A DNA stretch of 64,000 nt from Nyssa sinensis (GCA_008638375.1 CM018043.1:38019396-38083395); one strand, 5' to 3'. Numbered from the stretch's first letter, positions 1-10,499 are shown. Notes: generated from the letters alone by a model not told the origin. Translations and numbers: made by a program.

Positions 1-420
1 TGGAGAATTTGCAGTCAAGCGTGAACCAAATTCTCGTGCATCCAGAGTTTGAGGTTGATCTTCGGTCCACGGTTCAGCAGTTGAAGAAAATACACCAACA
101 GGTTGATTGAGTCGGCCAGCCATTTTAAATCCAGTTTCATCAGCTTCTTCAGCCTTTTTCCCCCAAGCAGATGATGATCCTGACAGATTCTGCTCCTTTA
201 TCATCCCATCCATCAGATATTGAAGAACTTTCCCTTCTTCAAGTTGCTCCTTTGATCTTCTCCAAATTCTCAACACATCTGACTGTATCAATCCTCAATA
301 CAGTGTCTCAAATGTGACCTTTTGTGGAAGAAACCCCATCTCTATCATCTCTATAAAATACTGGCAGTTCTCTCCGTTGCTGATTGTGAGCCAACTTCTT
401 TATCACCATTACAGCAAGAT
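1..420 (-). pseudogene. Broken coding fragment, PPR-like tail joined to unknown sequence
   Basis: On the minus strand an open frame runs from an in-frame TGA (295-297) off the window start, 97 codons without a stop. Just upstream of the TGA the frame reads MIEMGFLPQKVTFETLY, then (after the stop) GLIQSDVLRIWRRSKEQLEE. This resembles the C-terminal end of mitochondrial-type pentatricopeptide-repeat (PPR) proteins, where an Arg would fit the stop position (CGA to TGA). Beyond about residue 20 after the stop the protein (SSSAWGKKAEEADETGFKMA and onward) no longer looks PPR-like and I do not recognise it, so the segment may be chimeric. Upstream, near 360-420, the PPR-like reading needs a frameshift. 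PPR proteins act in organellar RNA processing, but this copy is not functional. The family call rests on my recall of the motif, not on a search. Confidence 0.4.
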
Positions 421-589
421 GAAGCCCCATGGGCATTATCCAGGCATCTATATCTCAGCTCTAGAGCAGTCCCAAGGCACCAAAATTGCCACATCAAACA
501 ATGCCTAAACGGCCATCACCCCTAATTCACTTCAAACTCCACTGCCCACGACACTAACATTATCATTTCCTTAGTTAAAGCACTTGGAA

Positions 590-960
590 TCACATCTATT
601 GTCAACAGCCACTTCTCAATGCAAAAACCTCATTTGCACCACTACAGAACACAATTCGCCCAATAGCTTGCAGGAAAATAACACCCATAGGCCCCTTGTA
701 ACTCATCTTCGCTACAGCCAGCATGATTTCACCTGCTTCAGTTCCATCAAATTCCTCAATTAGCCAACTACATAAGTTTCCCATTCAACCGATACTGCTA
801 CCCCTGAACTTGCTAAATCCCCCTTGTTCTGATAAAACCACTGCCAATTCTTCTTGCCGTAATTGCTTACAACAAACTGCTCCAAATAAATTCCAGTAAA
901 AAAGTTTGGGAACACAACAACACCACTTCCGAATCAGATTCTAGGATCACCCCCAACTCT
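590..960 (-). pseudogene. Coding-like region with disrupted frames, unidentified
   Basis: Minus-strand frames here look like protein rather than noise. One reads LEQFVVSNYGKKNWQWFYQN (about 900-830). An overlapping frame, ATG at 784 to TGA at 602, reads GNLCSWLIEEFDGTEAGEIM and on through a hydrophobic stretch. The two frames overlap around 780, so either a frameshift or an intron separates them. I recognise no family. It lies upstream of, and in the same direction as, the PPR-like fragment, so both may come from one captured or decayed host locus. Confidence 0.25.
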
Positions 961-2165
961 TGACTAACTCCTTCCTACTCTAAACTTGCTGATTCAGAAA
1001 TTGATGAAGGAAATCTACAAAGATGACCGAGTCTGGTTTGACATCAGCAGGCATCATCTTCCGCAATTCCGAACCACAAGACCGTAACATTCACACACAC
1101 AACTCCAAGCCGTATCAACCTTTGAACAACCGAAATGGGTACACATCCACCAGTAAATGAGATCGTAGCTCAACCATCCAACACAACCCATTCTCTTGTT
1201 TCGCGCTACTACCCTCTGCTGCATCACTACACAAAAACACACACCCATATTCATACCGACCTGCCGCAACAGGTGCAATCGCTGCTACAATAGCAGCTCT
1301 ACTTGCTGCCCTTCCTTCAACCACGACACCCACTCGCAATTCCGAACCATACCCTTGCCGCACCGCTGCACTATTGCACCAACACCTACACCGCAACTCC
1401 TGTAGCAGCAACCCTAACCCCTGTTCTCAATTGGAAGCGGCAGAAACGGAGAAACCCGAACAGAATCCACCCTAATGCACCGAAATCACCCCTGCGTCGC
1501 TACACATCTGCTGCACCGCCAAGAGATCCTGAAATTCTCTTTTTCCCTCTTCCATTTTTCTGCTTCAAGAAGCTTTCCTTACGGCTTGCACATGCACCGA
1601 CCTTTGTCTTATGAGTTGGAATCTAGAAGCTTCATGCTTCTTTCACTTTTGTTTTTCCTGCTTTTGTATATATATATATATATATATTTATTTCTTTATT
1701 CTAGAATCTACCACTCTCCTTTTATTGTTTTAATATATAAAATATATTTCCATATATTTTATATATCTTCTTAGAGTTAATGTCTTTGATCATTTTATTC
1801 CAATTATACAAAATATGATTTCTATATATTTTATATATGTACACTATTTCCGTTCCAAACTATTAAATTATGGAATGCAGTCCAATTTGGCATAAAATCG
1901 GGATTCGGTATCATTAGTCTCTATTTTTCCAATTTTAAGTCACCGTTCGTGTCTTATTTATTTATCCTGGCATTCAATTGGCTGGATTAATTATTTTTTG
2001 AGCATTTGTTATTTTCAGTGGTCTGAATTAATTTTATATTTCCGAATAATTAATCCAATCATGGTTTATGGTATTTTGGTTTATCCCGTATTATCAATGT
2101 CATTGAACCTACTTTTATTAGGTCAGAATATAATCTGGGTCATGTCGAATTTTCGGGATATTACA
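961..2165 (-). mobile_element. LTR X, 5' part (minus strand)
   Basis: On the minus strand a TGTAATATCCCGAAAATTCG terminus begins at 2165, matching the LTR starts of the other families here. The first ~500 bp are AT-rich like the U3 of element B, with an (AT)n run at 1667-1690. The stretch 961-1640 is pyrimidine/CA-rich without a coherent gene. The right flank ATATT (2166-2170) would be the target duplication; its left partner is not visible, so the left limit of X is unknown. The coding-like relics at 1-960 could lie inside this LTR. X interrupts LTR A1. Confidence 0.5.
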
Positions 2166-2347
2166 ATATTAATACAAAACATGTTCGGTTGCCCTGATGG
2201 CTTAATACATATTCTTACATTGTCTACTAATACAAAATGTACTACTAGAGTTCATAGGTTCCTCAAAAGAAACTATTTAAACATATCTTCCCAAAAATAG
2301 CTAGACTCATCGACATCGTCCTCGAGACCCTGTCTGCTGTGAATCAC

Positions 2348-3168
2348 CTGAAAGGGGGGTCCGAACAAAGTCCGGGTAAGCTAATCTAAGCTTGTGAGCA
2401 ATTCCAGTATTCATCATGGGGTTTTCAATTAGCAGTGGTTTTGTACATAAGAGTTTGTAAAATAATCACCGCCAATTGTTCGTATACTTTGAATACAGAA
2501 TATATGCATTCCTTAAAACAGATAGCTTTGAAACATTTAAAGTAATCAAGCTAAACTCGTACTTCATCAGATAAAGTATATAAACATTAAAACACATAAA
2601 TATGTATTGTGAAAATGAGGGTAAAACCTGCTTCATTTTCAAAATCACTTTGTCATCTTTTCTCTTTAATTAGGTGGAATTTGTTTCGAACCAGACTCCC
2701 ATTTTACTGCCAATATTGTCGATCTCATTTGCCTGGGGGATTAGATCCTACTACCGGGCATTTACTGTTGAATCCCGAAGGATTTCAACCATCATAAGGG
2801 GTGCTTTAAACACCATTTATCTTGTAAAACATTTATTACATGCCTTCTTCAATAAATGCTTTCATGAGTATTTAAAACATGAATGCATAACTTTTACAAT
2901 GGAACTTCAAATACTGGCAATAATCAAATTTAGAATATTTTACATAGTTGGGCATTTAAAACTTTAGACATGCTGAAATATGTTTTAAGAAAACTGTGAT
3001 ATAAACCATTCACTAAGCATGTCATAATAGAGTTATAAAGATGGAAACAATTTAAAACTGAATAATGTAAATACTGAATTTGAAACTTCAAATACTTCAT
3101 ATCTTTGAACTTAAAACCTTTTCAAATCCATGGAGTTAAATCTCCAATTCAAACACAGGGTTACTCAC
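2348..3168 (-). other. Predicted LTR intron in A1
   Basis: In the LTR sense (minus strand) the donor reads ATGAG|GTGAGTAACCC at 3169/3168. The acceptor reads CCCCCCTTTCAG|GTGATTC at 2348/2347. The span is 821 bp. The same donor and acceptor occur at equivalent places in A3, A4, A5 and A6. Splicing is inferred from sequence only. Confidence 0.45.
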
Positions 3169-3515
3169 CTCATATGTCTGGGTTGGCTCTATAAAGGCGC
3201 CTTCCCTTTACCCTTCTCCTTCCTTAGCCTGCGACGCATTTCAGCTAAGGTTTCGGTGTTCTCTCTTTCTTCTTCCCTTTTCTTTTCTTCCTCTTTCTTT
3301 TTCTGGGCCTCGGCCACCATTGCCTTGGTGGTTCATTTATAAATGAATGGGTTTACCGAGACGACCTCCGTTGCCTTGGCTATCTTGATGAACCTGGCAA
3401 TCACTCTCTGTTGCCGTAACAGTTCTTGCATAAAAGCTTGCTGTTTTGGGTCCTCAGCCCTTTGGGCCTTGCTCATGATCGTGAACTTTGGTGGTGGTGC
3501 ATCCATAATTATCAC
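3169..3515 (-). pseudogene. Coding-like exon inside LTR A1 (captured sequence?)
   Basis: On the minus strand a splice-acceptor-like GATCCTAG precedes GTGATAATT and an ATG at 3506. The frame reads MDAPPPKFTIMSKAQRAEDP and continues ~57 residues to a TGA at 3333-3335 (possibly from CGA). It then continues in the same frame as a Lys/Glu-rich helical stretch (AEAQKKKEEEKKREEERENT) to a TAG at 3189-3191, about 105 codons in all. The segment ends at the conserved LTR donor AG|GTGAGTAAC. In A6 the same place holds a 55-bp micro-exon and different flanking sequence, so this is a replacement specific to A1. It runs in the LTR sense. I do not recognise the protein; it may be a piece of a host gene or of another element's gag. 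Confidence 0.45.
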
Positions 3516-3529
3516 CTAGGATCAATTTA

Positions 3530-4080
3530 TGAGTTAGAAATTTTATTCTAAGGTTGATGTGTTGTCGTGTCTTTTCGTACTTTATTTCTTCGTACTTGCC
3601 TTAGTTTAATACTTCGGCAATATTTTAGTCCATAGTCATCTGACAGATGCTATTCATCAAATTTTATGTCTTTTTATTTTGGACACTTCTTTTAGTCGAA
3701 TAGACTCTATTATTGAGTCCAGAGCGTCGAAGAAAGTTGGTTTAGGCTTTCTTAGAATTTAATTCGGACTTTTATATGTAAAAGGGCAAAATGGTCATTT
3801 ACCGTTTTATGTGTCATATTTTTTTGTACTTCGTTTCGTAACTTGGACTCCATTTTTGAGTTCGGGATATCAAAGAAAGTCAATTTAGACCTTCTCTGAT
3901 TTCATTTTAGTTTTAGGGGTACCAGGGGTATTTTGGTCTGTTTACCCCTTTATGTGTCTTTATTTTTCGGGACCCCGTCTCATGTCATGGACCTCACCAT
4001 TGGTCTCAGTAGGGTCAAAATAATAGGAATACATATATAACTTATCCCGTTTGGACATTGGGGCATTTCGTGAATATTTA
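3530..4080 (-). repeat. ~150-bp LTR modules ('GGGGTATTTTGGTCATTT' type)
   Basis: Two to three degenerate units follow one another. Each has a core of the type AAAGGGCAAAATGGTCATTT or AGGGGTATTTTGGTCTGTTT, then a TGTGTC-TATTTTT box, a GGACCTC-ACCATTG box and an AGT-GGGTC box. The same units occur in every long LTR of this window. They hold no gene. Confidence 0.6.
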
Positions 4081-4149
4081 ATTAAATTAATTAAATTAAA
4101 TTAAGTAAGTATAATATAATATTTCTTGGTGGCTTATATGACCGGATGA

Positions 4150-4240
4150 AATGGGTGGCACACTGGCCAGTGTGTCACCTCCCACTCTCATAGATACCAC
4201 GTTCGAATCCTGTTAGGTATAGTTGCACCTTTTTATTTTT
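4150..4240 (+). other. tRNA-like block 2 of A1 (B box only) with palindrome
   Basis: A 16-bp palindrome CACACTGGCCAGTGTG (4159-4174) is followed by GTTCGAATCC (4201-4210), a tRNA B-box match. Then comes a TTGCACC-type end and a T-run. It reads antisense to the LTR. Equivalent blocks lie at 48872-48970 (A4) and 55425-55495 (A5). No convincing A box is present. Confidence 0.4.
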
Positions 4241-4300
4241 TTGATTTTATTACATATATAATATATATATCTATTCCGTTCGTATTAGGGCACACGCACA

Positions 4301-4372
4301 CGCGTGGCCGAGTGGAAAAAGGAGAGACTTCGGCGCGTGAGGTTAGGGGTTCGAACCTCAGGAATCTCGGTT
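4301..4372 (+). other. tRNA-like block 1 of A1 (A and B boxes)
   Basis: The A box TGGCCGAGTGG (4305-4315) and B box GGTTCGAACC (4348-4357) are both intact and 32 bp apart. T-runs follow from about 4385. The A box is of the tRNA-Ser/Leu kind. The block is antisense to the LTR. It lacks a full cloverleaf (no clear acceptor stem or variable arm), so I call it tRNA-derived or tRNA-like, not a tRNA gene. Counterparts lie in A4 (48740-48792) and A5 (55283-55336). Confidence 0.5.
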
Positions 4373-5357
4373 TCTTCCCTTCTTTTCAATTTTTTTAAAC
4401 GTATATAACACACCGGCCCGAAACGACGTCGTGGCCTTAATGCGGAGATCAGGGTTTTAAAACCCTTAAGCCATACGGTGCCGTTTCATTTATTCAATGG
4501 CAAGCCTAGAGGCTGCCACATGTCCGAGTCAGCTCGGTTATTTTAAAACGAGTCAATTGATCGTCATCTTCCTCATTTTAACCCCTACGTTGCCCTAATT
4601 TGCAGAGTTCATTTCCTTTCAATTTCGTGGATTTTGGCCAACTAAAACCCTACTGTTTTCATGTAGAGATTTTCCTAAGGCATAAACGATCAGTTTGGCA
4701 TTCATTTTGGAGTTCGAAATGAACTCATCTTCTCGGTTTCAAACTTGATAATCCGAACTGTGAGGTGGTCATAAATGTTCATTTCTTGTTCATTTTTCAT
4801 GAGGTTGGTCTTGTTTTGATCCTTAGTTCAAGGGGTTTTATTCCCCATTCGTAAAAGTGGTTTTGACATAGAGTTTAGAGGTTTGGGTTTCAAACCCGTA
4901 ACCTGTAACTCGATATTTGAGGGTCGATTCTTGAGCTTCGTGATCGCGTATTTATGTTTTTAACATGCTTATAGGGTCTACTTGAGGTCTATATACACCA
5001 AACAAGGTTTGGTTACCATGGGTTCAGACCTGCTATAAGCAAGGTCCTCCCATGGCGGTTCTTCATGGGTTTGGTATTTTTGAGCGTTTTCAAAGCAAGT
5101 CTTCATGCCTATTGTCGTTTAAACATGTTCTAAATATCATATATACATAAACAACTCAAAAACAATTCATATTGATGCTTAAATCTTAGAGAGAGAAAAT
5201 GATAACTTTGAACATTTCTCACCTTTTTGGCTACGGTTTTCTCTCTTTCTCTTTCTGGTTTTCCTCCTCTTCTTCTCCTTCAGTTCCTTAGTTCTTTTCT
5301 TACAAAACAAGCATGCAATGCATGCTTGTTTCTTTTAAAGAAGAGAGAACCGACTTC

Positions 5358-5402
5358 TCTCTCTCTCTCTCTCTCTCTCTCCTTTCTCTCTCTCTCTCTC
5401 TA
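5358..5402. repeat. (CT)n microsatellite in A1
   Basis: Two runs of TC/CT dinucleotides separated by a short TTTC. The plus-strand CT run is a GA run on the LTR strand. Similar GA-rich tracts lie near the predicted LTR transcription start in A3 (about 16980), A4 (47660), A5 (54290) and F. Confidence 0.85.
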
Positions 5403-5911
5403 CAATCTGACTCCATAGCCCTACCTTAGCCTGCATTTTCCTGCTTCCTTTCCCATCTCATAACTTTGCTTTTTCTCTTTTCTACTTTGCATTAAATTTT
5501 TGCAAGATATTTTGTATATATATATATATATACATATAATATAACACACACATTAACACACTAAGACTCACACACATATAGCCGACACACACACACACAC
5601 CTTGTACACTGTTCACACACACTTTATTAATATATATTTTTACTTATATATTTTTAATTTAATTATATATATACATGCATACATATTGGATCACATATAT
5701 ATTTATACATACATGATACACCTTCCATGTAAATGCAATGGTGCATTTTAATATTCATTTTGTAATTAAAATAATTATTTTGTATATTTAATTAATTAAT
5801 AAAATAATTAATTAATTATTCTTTTGAGTGTAAAACTCTTCACATAAATTTTCATAATCTCGTAATACGTGCCATAGAACCGGGTATCCCGGGTTGGGAT
5901 ATTACACTTCT

Positions 5912-6839
5912 TCCCCCGTGGACCCTCCCATCCAAACGAAAAGGCGGAGGATACTTTCGATCTCTCCTGATCCCATTGAGGGTGAGAGAGAGGCACCCGC
6001 CCCCATTTCTGTCGTCCCCCCAGCCCCATCCAAACAAGCGGGCAAGGGGGCGTCATCCTTGGTGGCGCCTGGTGCTGTTAATCAGGGGGCCAAAAAGATT
6101 CTAAGGGAGTTTTGGGCCAAAGGCTCTGTCAAAGCTAGGCCCTAGAAGCCGGAGAAGCTTCTTGCTGACCTGGCTTCTCTTCAGGTCAAGGTAAGTTCTT
6201 CGGGTCTTTATTTCTTTTCCTTTTTTCCAAGTGTTTTGGCTGGTACTGAACTATTTGCTTTGTACACTACAAACCCTGTACACTCTTTCTGCTCTGACGA
6301 AGGTCTCTCCCCCTTCCGAAGAGGTTGACAAACTTCAGACCGAGCTGGACGATCTCAAGCTTCAGCTTGGTACTGCTCAGTCCGAGGCTCACGACTCTGC
6401 AGAGAGGCTGAAGGAGTCCCAAAATTCTCTGGTCGTCATGGAGTCAGAGAAGAACCTTGCCGTTGAGTAAGCAAAGAGGCTGCAGAGGGAGATGGACGGC
6501 ATGCGGTATCAATACAATCAAAAGCTTGAGGATGCAGTGGAGCAGGCCAAGCTGGATAACGAGATGGAGATGAAGATGGAACTGGAAGGAATGGCCAACA
6601 CCTTGATCATGTTTGGCTTCAACAACTTCCGAACTAGGTTCTTTGCTAAATTTCTTGATTTCGACATTTCCTCGATTGTGCCTCCTGGGGTTACCCCTCC
6701 CGAGGTTGCTGTTCCGAGCGAGGTGGTCGACGTTCTCCCTACCGATCCCATTGAAGTTGTCATCCCGAATGAGACGATTGATGCTGCTCCTGCCGATCCT
6801 TCCTCAACTATTGAGCCTGCCTCTACTGATCAGGCCTAG
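5912..6839 (+). pseudogene. Antisense ORF 1 (aORF) of the Tat element, coiled-coil protein relic
   Basis: The frame starts truncated by A1. It encodes a Pro/Ser-rich basic segment (PPIQTKRRRILSISPDPIEG), then AKKILREFWAKGSVKARP. A TAG at 6143-6145 interrupts it, and KPEKLLADLASLQVK follows. A consensus donor GTAAGT at 6191 and an AG at 6301-6302 bound a 112-bp intron that keeps phase 0. Exon 2 (6303-6839) starts VSPPSEEVDKLQTELDDLKL and is strongly heptad-like (coiled coil). A TAA at 6468-6470 interrupts it, and it ends in a Pro/Val/Asp-rich tail. It lies between pol and the missing 3' LTR, opposite to pol, where Tat elements are known to carry extra antisense ORFs. Function is unknown; an N-terminal part is missing. 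Confidence 0.6.
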
Positions 6840-7596
6840 AAAATATGCTTAGTTTAGGTTTTTTTTTTTTTTTTGAACTTCAGTGTAACAGACTATTTGA
6901 ATGAAACAACTTTCCCTTTCTCAAATGTCTTCATTTCATTTCTCTTGTCCTTGGTTGACGCATGTAGTATTTCTTTTGAATTTTTGGTTGATGTGAGAAA
7001 CTGTTGCATGTGAGGCTATTCTAGAGCCCTCCAGATTAGCTTTCAACGGTTGGCAGTTGTCTTCCGAACTGTAGTTGCGATAAGACAATGATTGTAGACC
7101 AGTTCTGATTGTTTCTCCCTCTTTGGATGAGATAAGAAGGCAACTTCAATCAGACATGTAGGGATCTGACCTTGATCTTGTGTCACATATACTGAGAGTA
7201 AATTTTGAAGAATTCTGAGGCCGTTTTGTTTTGAACCCGAGTTTTGTAGCAAAAACGGCGTCTCGTGTCTGTCACTCTGATGATTGAGACTTCTGCCTCT
7301 TAAGTTATTCAGACCTGGACTGAGATACCTCCGAACTGATGGTCTTTTGTCATATACGTGGTCCGTCAGGGATCAACGAAATGTTGGCCCGAGGGCCTTT
7401 GCATAAAGGTGGATCGGACTTTATTTGCTTAACCGGTTCGATATGCTTGGGGAAGCCTTGTATCTTGTTGTCTAAGTATCCGAAAGGACGATTCTATACA
7501 TCATCCATTTATACAGCTATCTTTTGGGTTTTCGAGGCCAACCCTTTATTTAACCGTTGTGACGGTTCATCTGGGTGACATTTGGGCTTCGAGGGT
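6840..7596 (+). other. Spacer between the two antisense relics
   Basis: No coherent reading frame seen on either strand. It begins with a T16 run soon after the aORF1 stop, a plausible 3' UTR of aORF1, and leads to a TATA-like box. Confidence 0.4.
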
Positions 7597-7607
7597 CTAT
7601 ATATATG
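7597..7607 (+). promoter_or_regulatory. TATA-like box before antisense ORF 2
   Basis: CTATATATATG lies ~75 bp upstream of the first plus-strand ATG (7682) and ~110 bp upstream of the ATG at 7714. It suggests that this antisense unit had its own promoter. Only the sequence match supports it. Confidence 0.35.
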
Positions 7608-7681
7608 ATAGAGGAGCGTATGGTTGCGCCCCATCTTTTTACTTGTGTTCCCATACTGTTTCCCTGTCGGAAAGAGTTTGA

Positions 7682-8240
7682 ATGTCTTTTAGAAGCTTAT
7701 CGTTTGCCCGGAGATGATTGACGATTTTCAGTCCGAGTTGGGAATGATTAAACTGTGGCCGAGAGTTAACCTTCCCTTTGATTCAGTCTCCAAGGAAGGA
7801 TTAGAGGAGGCAAAGATCTTCTTGTCTATCTTAGCATCCAGACGAGATTTCTCCGATTGGAGGTGAACCCTCCTTGATTCAACCGAGGCTTGGATCATTG
7901 GTGATGAAGATGAAGGTGGGATGCCTCCTTCCCTTTGTGTCTTGGCAGAGACCCTTGCTCAAATCAGCTGGGGTGTCATGCCAGCTTTGAGGGAGATGAA
8001 TGGAGGTCCCCTGAGACCCAGAGCCTTCATCATCCGTTGGTACTGAGATCAGTGACAGTGATGATGAAATGGCCTGGGTGCTTCTTGCTGCAGATTGGGG
8101 TTCAGGGTTCCTTCCTTTCAAATGGAGCCGGCGGCGGCGATAATGGAAGTTTGGATCCTGGGTCCCTTTCTCATTCGAGGAAGAAAGCCATGATGTTGTG
8201 AAAGCGTAGTGATGCCTTTGTTGTAGTTTTTGTGTACTTG
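7682..8240 (+). pseudogene. Antisense ORF 2 of the Tat element, unidentified
   Basis: ATG at 7682 opens MSFRSLSFARR, then the frame shifts to the ATG at 7714. That frame reads MIDDFQSELGMIKLWPRVNL and runs to a TGA at ~7863-7865 after SRRDFSDWR. It continues past the TGA as TLLDSTEAWIIGDEDEGGMP to a TGA near 8046. Another shift gives EPSSSVGTEISDSDDEMAWV. A plant-type poly(A) signal AATAAA follows at 8287-8292. The coding character, TATA box and poly(A) signal together suggest a former complete small gene. I recognise no family. It is antisense to gag-pol. Confidence 0.45.
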
Positions 8241-8286
8241 TTTTGTTTCCAGTCTTCTTGTACTGATGTAAATTTTTTGAATCATT

Positions 8287-8292
8287 AATAAA
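8287..8292 (+). terminator. Poly(A) signal AATAAA for antisense ORF 2
   Basis: AATAAA at the expected place, ~50-90 bp after the last coding-like codons, followed by a T-rich stretch. Confidence 0.4.
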
Positions 8293-8500
8293 ATTGAGTT
8301 TCTTCTTCTCAGATCTGATGTTCTTTGTATTTGAATGTGCTTTTCTGGAGTTAAAACACCTTTTCATGCACTTCTGATGACTGCTCGGTACTATAGTACT
8401 TGTTGCTTGCTGGTGCATAAGCCGAATAATCTAAATATCAGCTCTGAGGTATTCCGATCTAGGAAACTTTAGTTTGAAGATTTTTGGTACTTCTGTCTTT

Positions 8501-9240
8501 GGATGGACTGGATCATAGAATCTGTGTATTGAAGATGGACCAGGCTCGGAAGGCCTGTGCATTATAGATGGACCAAGTACTAAGACTTATACATTATAGA
8601 TGGACCAGGCGTTGGAGGCCTGTGCATTATAGATGGACCAGGCTCTAGAGGCCTGTGCACTAAAAGATGGACCAAGTACTAAGACCTGTATATTATAGAT
8701 GGACTAGGCTTTGGAGGCCTGTGCATTATAGATGGACAGGCTCTGGAGGCCTGTGTATTAAAAGATGGACCAAGTACTAAGACTTGTACATTATAGATGG
8801 ACCAGGCTCTAGAGGCCTGTGCATTATAGATGGACTAGGCTCTAGAGGCCTGTGCATTAAAAGATGGACCAAGTACTAAGACTTGTATATTATAGATGCA
8901 CCAGGCTCTAGAGGCCTGTGCATTAAAAGATGGACCAAGTACTAAAACTTGTACATTATAGATGGACCAGGCTCTAGAGGCCTGTGCATTATTGATGGAC
9001 CACGCTCTGGAGGCCTGTGCATTAAAAGATGGACCAAGTACTAAGACTTGTACATTATAGATGGACCAGGCTCTGGAGGTCTGTGCATTATAGATGGACT
9101 AGGCTCTGGAGGCCTGTGCATTAAAAGATGGACCAAGTACTAAGATTTGTACATTATAGATGGACCAGGCTCTAGAGGCTTGTGCATTATAGATGGACCA
9201 GGCTCTAGAGGCCTGTGCATTAAAAGATGAACATTCTATG
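8501..9240 (-). repeat. ~33-bp tandem array in the Tat 3' untranslated region
   Basis: About 20 units of 32-34 bp. There are two alternating kinds: one with core AGATGGACCAGGCTCTAGAG and GCCTGTGCATTAT, the other with AGATGGACCAAGTACTAAGA and CTTGTACATTAT. The array sits just downstream of the pol stop. Tat/Ogre elements are known to carry variable tandem repeats there, sometimes the source of satellite DNA. Confidence 0.9.
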
Positions 9241-9266
9241 GAGGTATTAAAAAGAAAGAAACATCT

Positions 9267-10330
9267 CTATTGATAATACTTCCGTAAATGTTCCACGTTC
9301 CAAGACCTAGGAATAGGCTTCCCAGTCATGTTTTCTAGCCAGTAAGTGGTAGGCCTAACAACCTTCGTTACTCTGTAGGGGCCTTCCCAGTTTGGTGACA
9401 GCTTTCCTATGGTTGGATCCTTGGTGTTTTGAAAGAGTCTTCTTAAGACAGTCTCTAACTTGAAAGCTGACCGTCTTGAGCCTCACCTTGGATTTATCGA
9501 CCATTCTCTACTGATAGGCTTCCATCCTGATGCTGGCTTGATCCCTTCTCTCTTCAAGCAAATCCAAATTTTCCATCAGCTGTTGATTATTGGATTCTTG
9601 CTCAAAGGCTTCAGTCCTCAGAGTTGGCATACCGATCTCAACCGGGATTACTGCTTCTGTACCATAGGCCAGTGAGAAGGGAGTTTCAGAGGTGGGAGTT
9701 CTTCTGGTTGTTCTGTAGGCCCAAAGAACTCCAGGGAGTTCCTCTGCCCACTTTCCTTTGGCCTGCTCCAACTTTTTCTTTAATCCATCAAGGATCGTTC
9801 GGTTGGTGACCTCTGCTTGCCCATTTGCTTGTGGATGGCCGGGAGAGGCAAAGTGTTGCCTAATGTTGAGATTTTCATAGAATTTCTTGAAGCCTTTACT
9901 AGTGAACTGTGTCCCATTGTCAGAGATAATCACACGTGGTATACCGAACCTGCAAACAATGTTCTTCCAGGTGAAGCTCTCAACTTCCTTTTCTGTGATA
10001 TGTGTTAGAGGTTCAGCTTCGGCCCACTTAGAGAAGCAGTCAATGGCTACCAAGAGATACTTCTTGTTCGGTGGGGCCTTTGGTAATGGACCCACGATGT
10101 CCAGCCCCCACTGAGCAAAAGGCCAAGGACTAGGAATCGGGATGAGCTCGTGGTGAGGCTGGTGTTGATATGAGGCAAATCTTTGGCATTTGTCGCACTT
10201 CTGGACATACTCCTTAGCCTGCCTTAGCATGCTAGGCCAGTAATAGCCTTGAGACAGAGCTCAGTGAGCTATTGTTCTACCCCCATTATGATTCCCGCAA
10301 ATTCCCTCGTGTATTTCAACCAAGACATAT
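9267..10330 (-). pseudogene. Integrase of the Tat element
   Basis: The minus-strand frame holds the zinc-binding HHCC module: HEGICGNHNGGRTIAH, then CDKC about 25 residues on. The catalytic DDE core follows: GLDIVGPL, IISDNGTQF, GQAEVTNR. The C-terminal domain is GKLSPNWEGPYRV and ends NVEHLRKYYQ with TAG at 9267-9269. Lesions seen are a TGA between AH and ALSQG (~10263), a TAG after RMEAYQ (~9508), and a 1-bp shift near 9430 between LKKTL and QNTKDPT. It inserts the element's cDNA into the chromosome in intact relatives; here it is dead. Confidence 0.9.
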
Positions 10331-10499
10331 TGTGATTCTTCTGGAGTTAAGCATTTTAACAGAGGTTGAGAATACGACCTTCTGTAAAGCTTGTTGTTCA
10401 GGATCAGGTACCGAGCCGCTCTGATTCAAATTCTCTTGGCTTTGTTCTTATCTTCTAGGAGGAGCCCGGATTGTAGGTACTGGAGGATTGGAGTCATCC

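Larger units (their letters stand above)
2166..5906 (-). mobile_element. LTR A1 (family A), 3' end cut off by X
   Basis: A minus-strand family-A LTR begins at 5906 with TGTAATATCCCAACCCGGGA, nearly the start of A5 (53882). It runs leftwards to 2166, where X interrupts it. The stretch 2170-3170 aligns with 61340-62560 (A6) and, inverted, with 56690-57850 (A5). About 280 bp of the LTR 3' end are missing, displaced by the X insertion. Right flank CTTCT (5907-5911) is the putative target duplication; the partner is outside the window. It is inserted in the Tat element. Unlike A3-A6 it carries a coding-like exon at 3169-3515. Confidence 0.75.

Noticed and set aside
4301..4372. Functional tRNA-Ser/Leu gene
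   Set aside because: A and B boxes are good, but I cannot fold a full acceptor stem, anticodon arm and variable arm; the block recurs inside LTRs in diverged forms.
5894..5911. ATG at 5894 as the true start of antisense ORF 1
   Set aside because: It lies in the A1 LTR end and its flank, so the frame there is fortuitous; the original start was lost with the A1 insertion.
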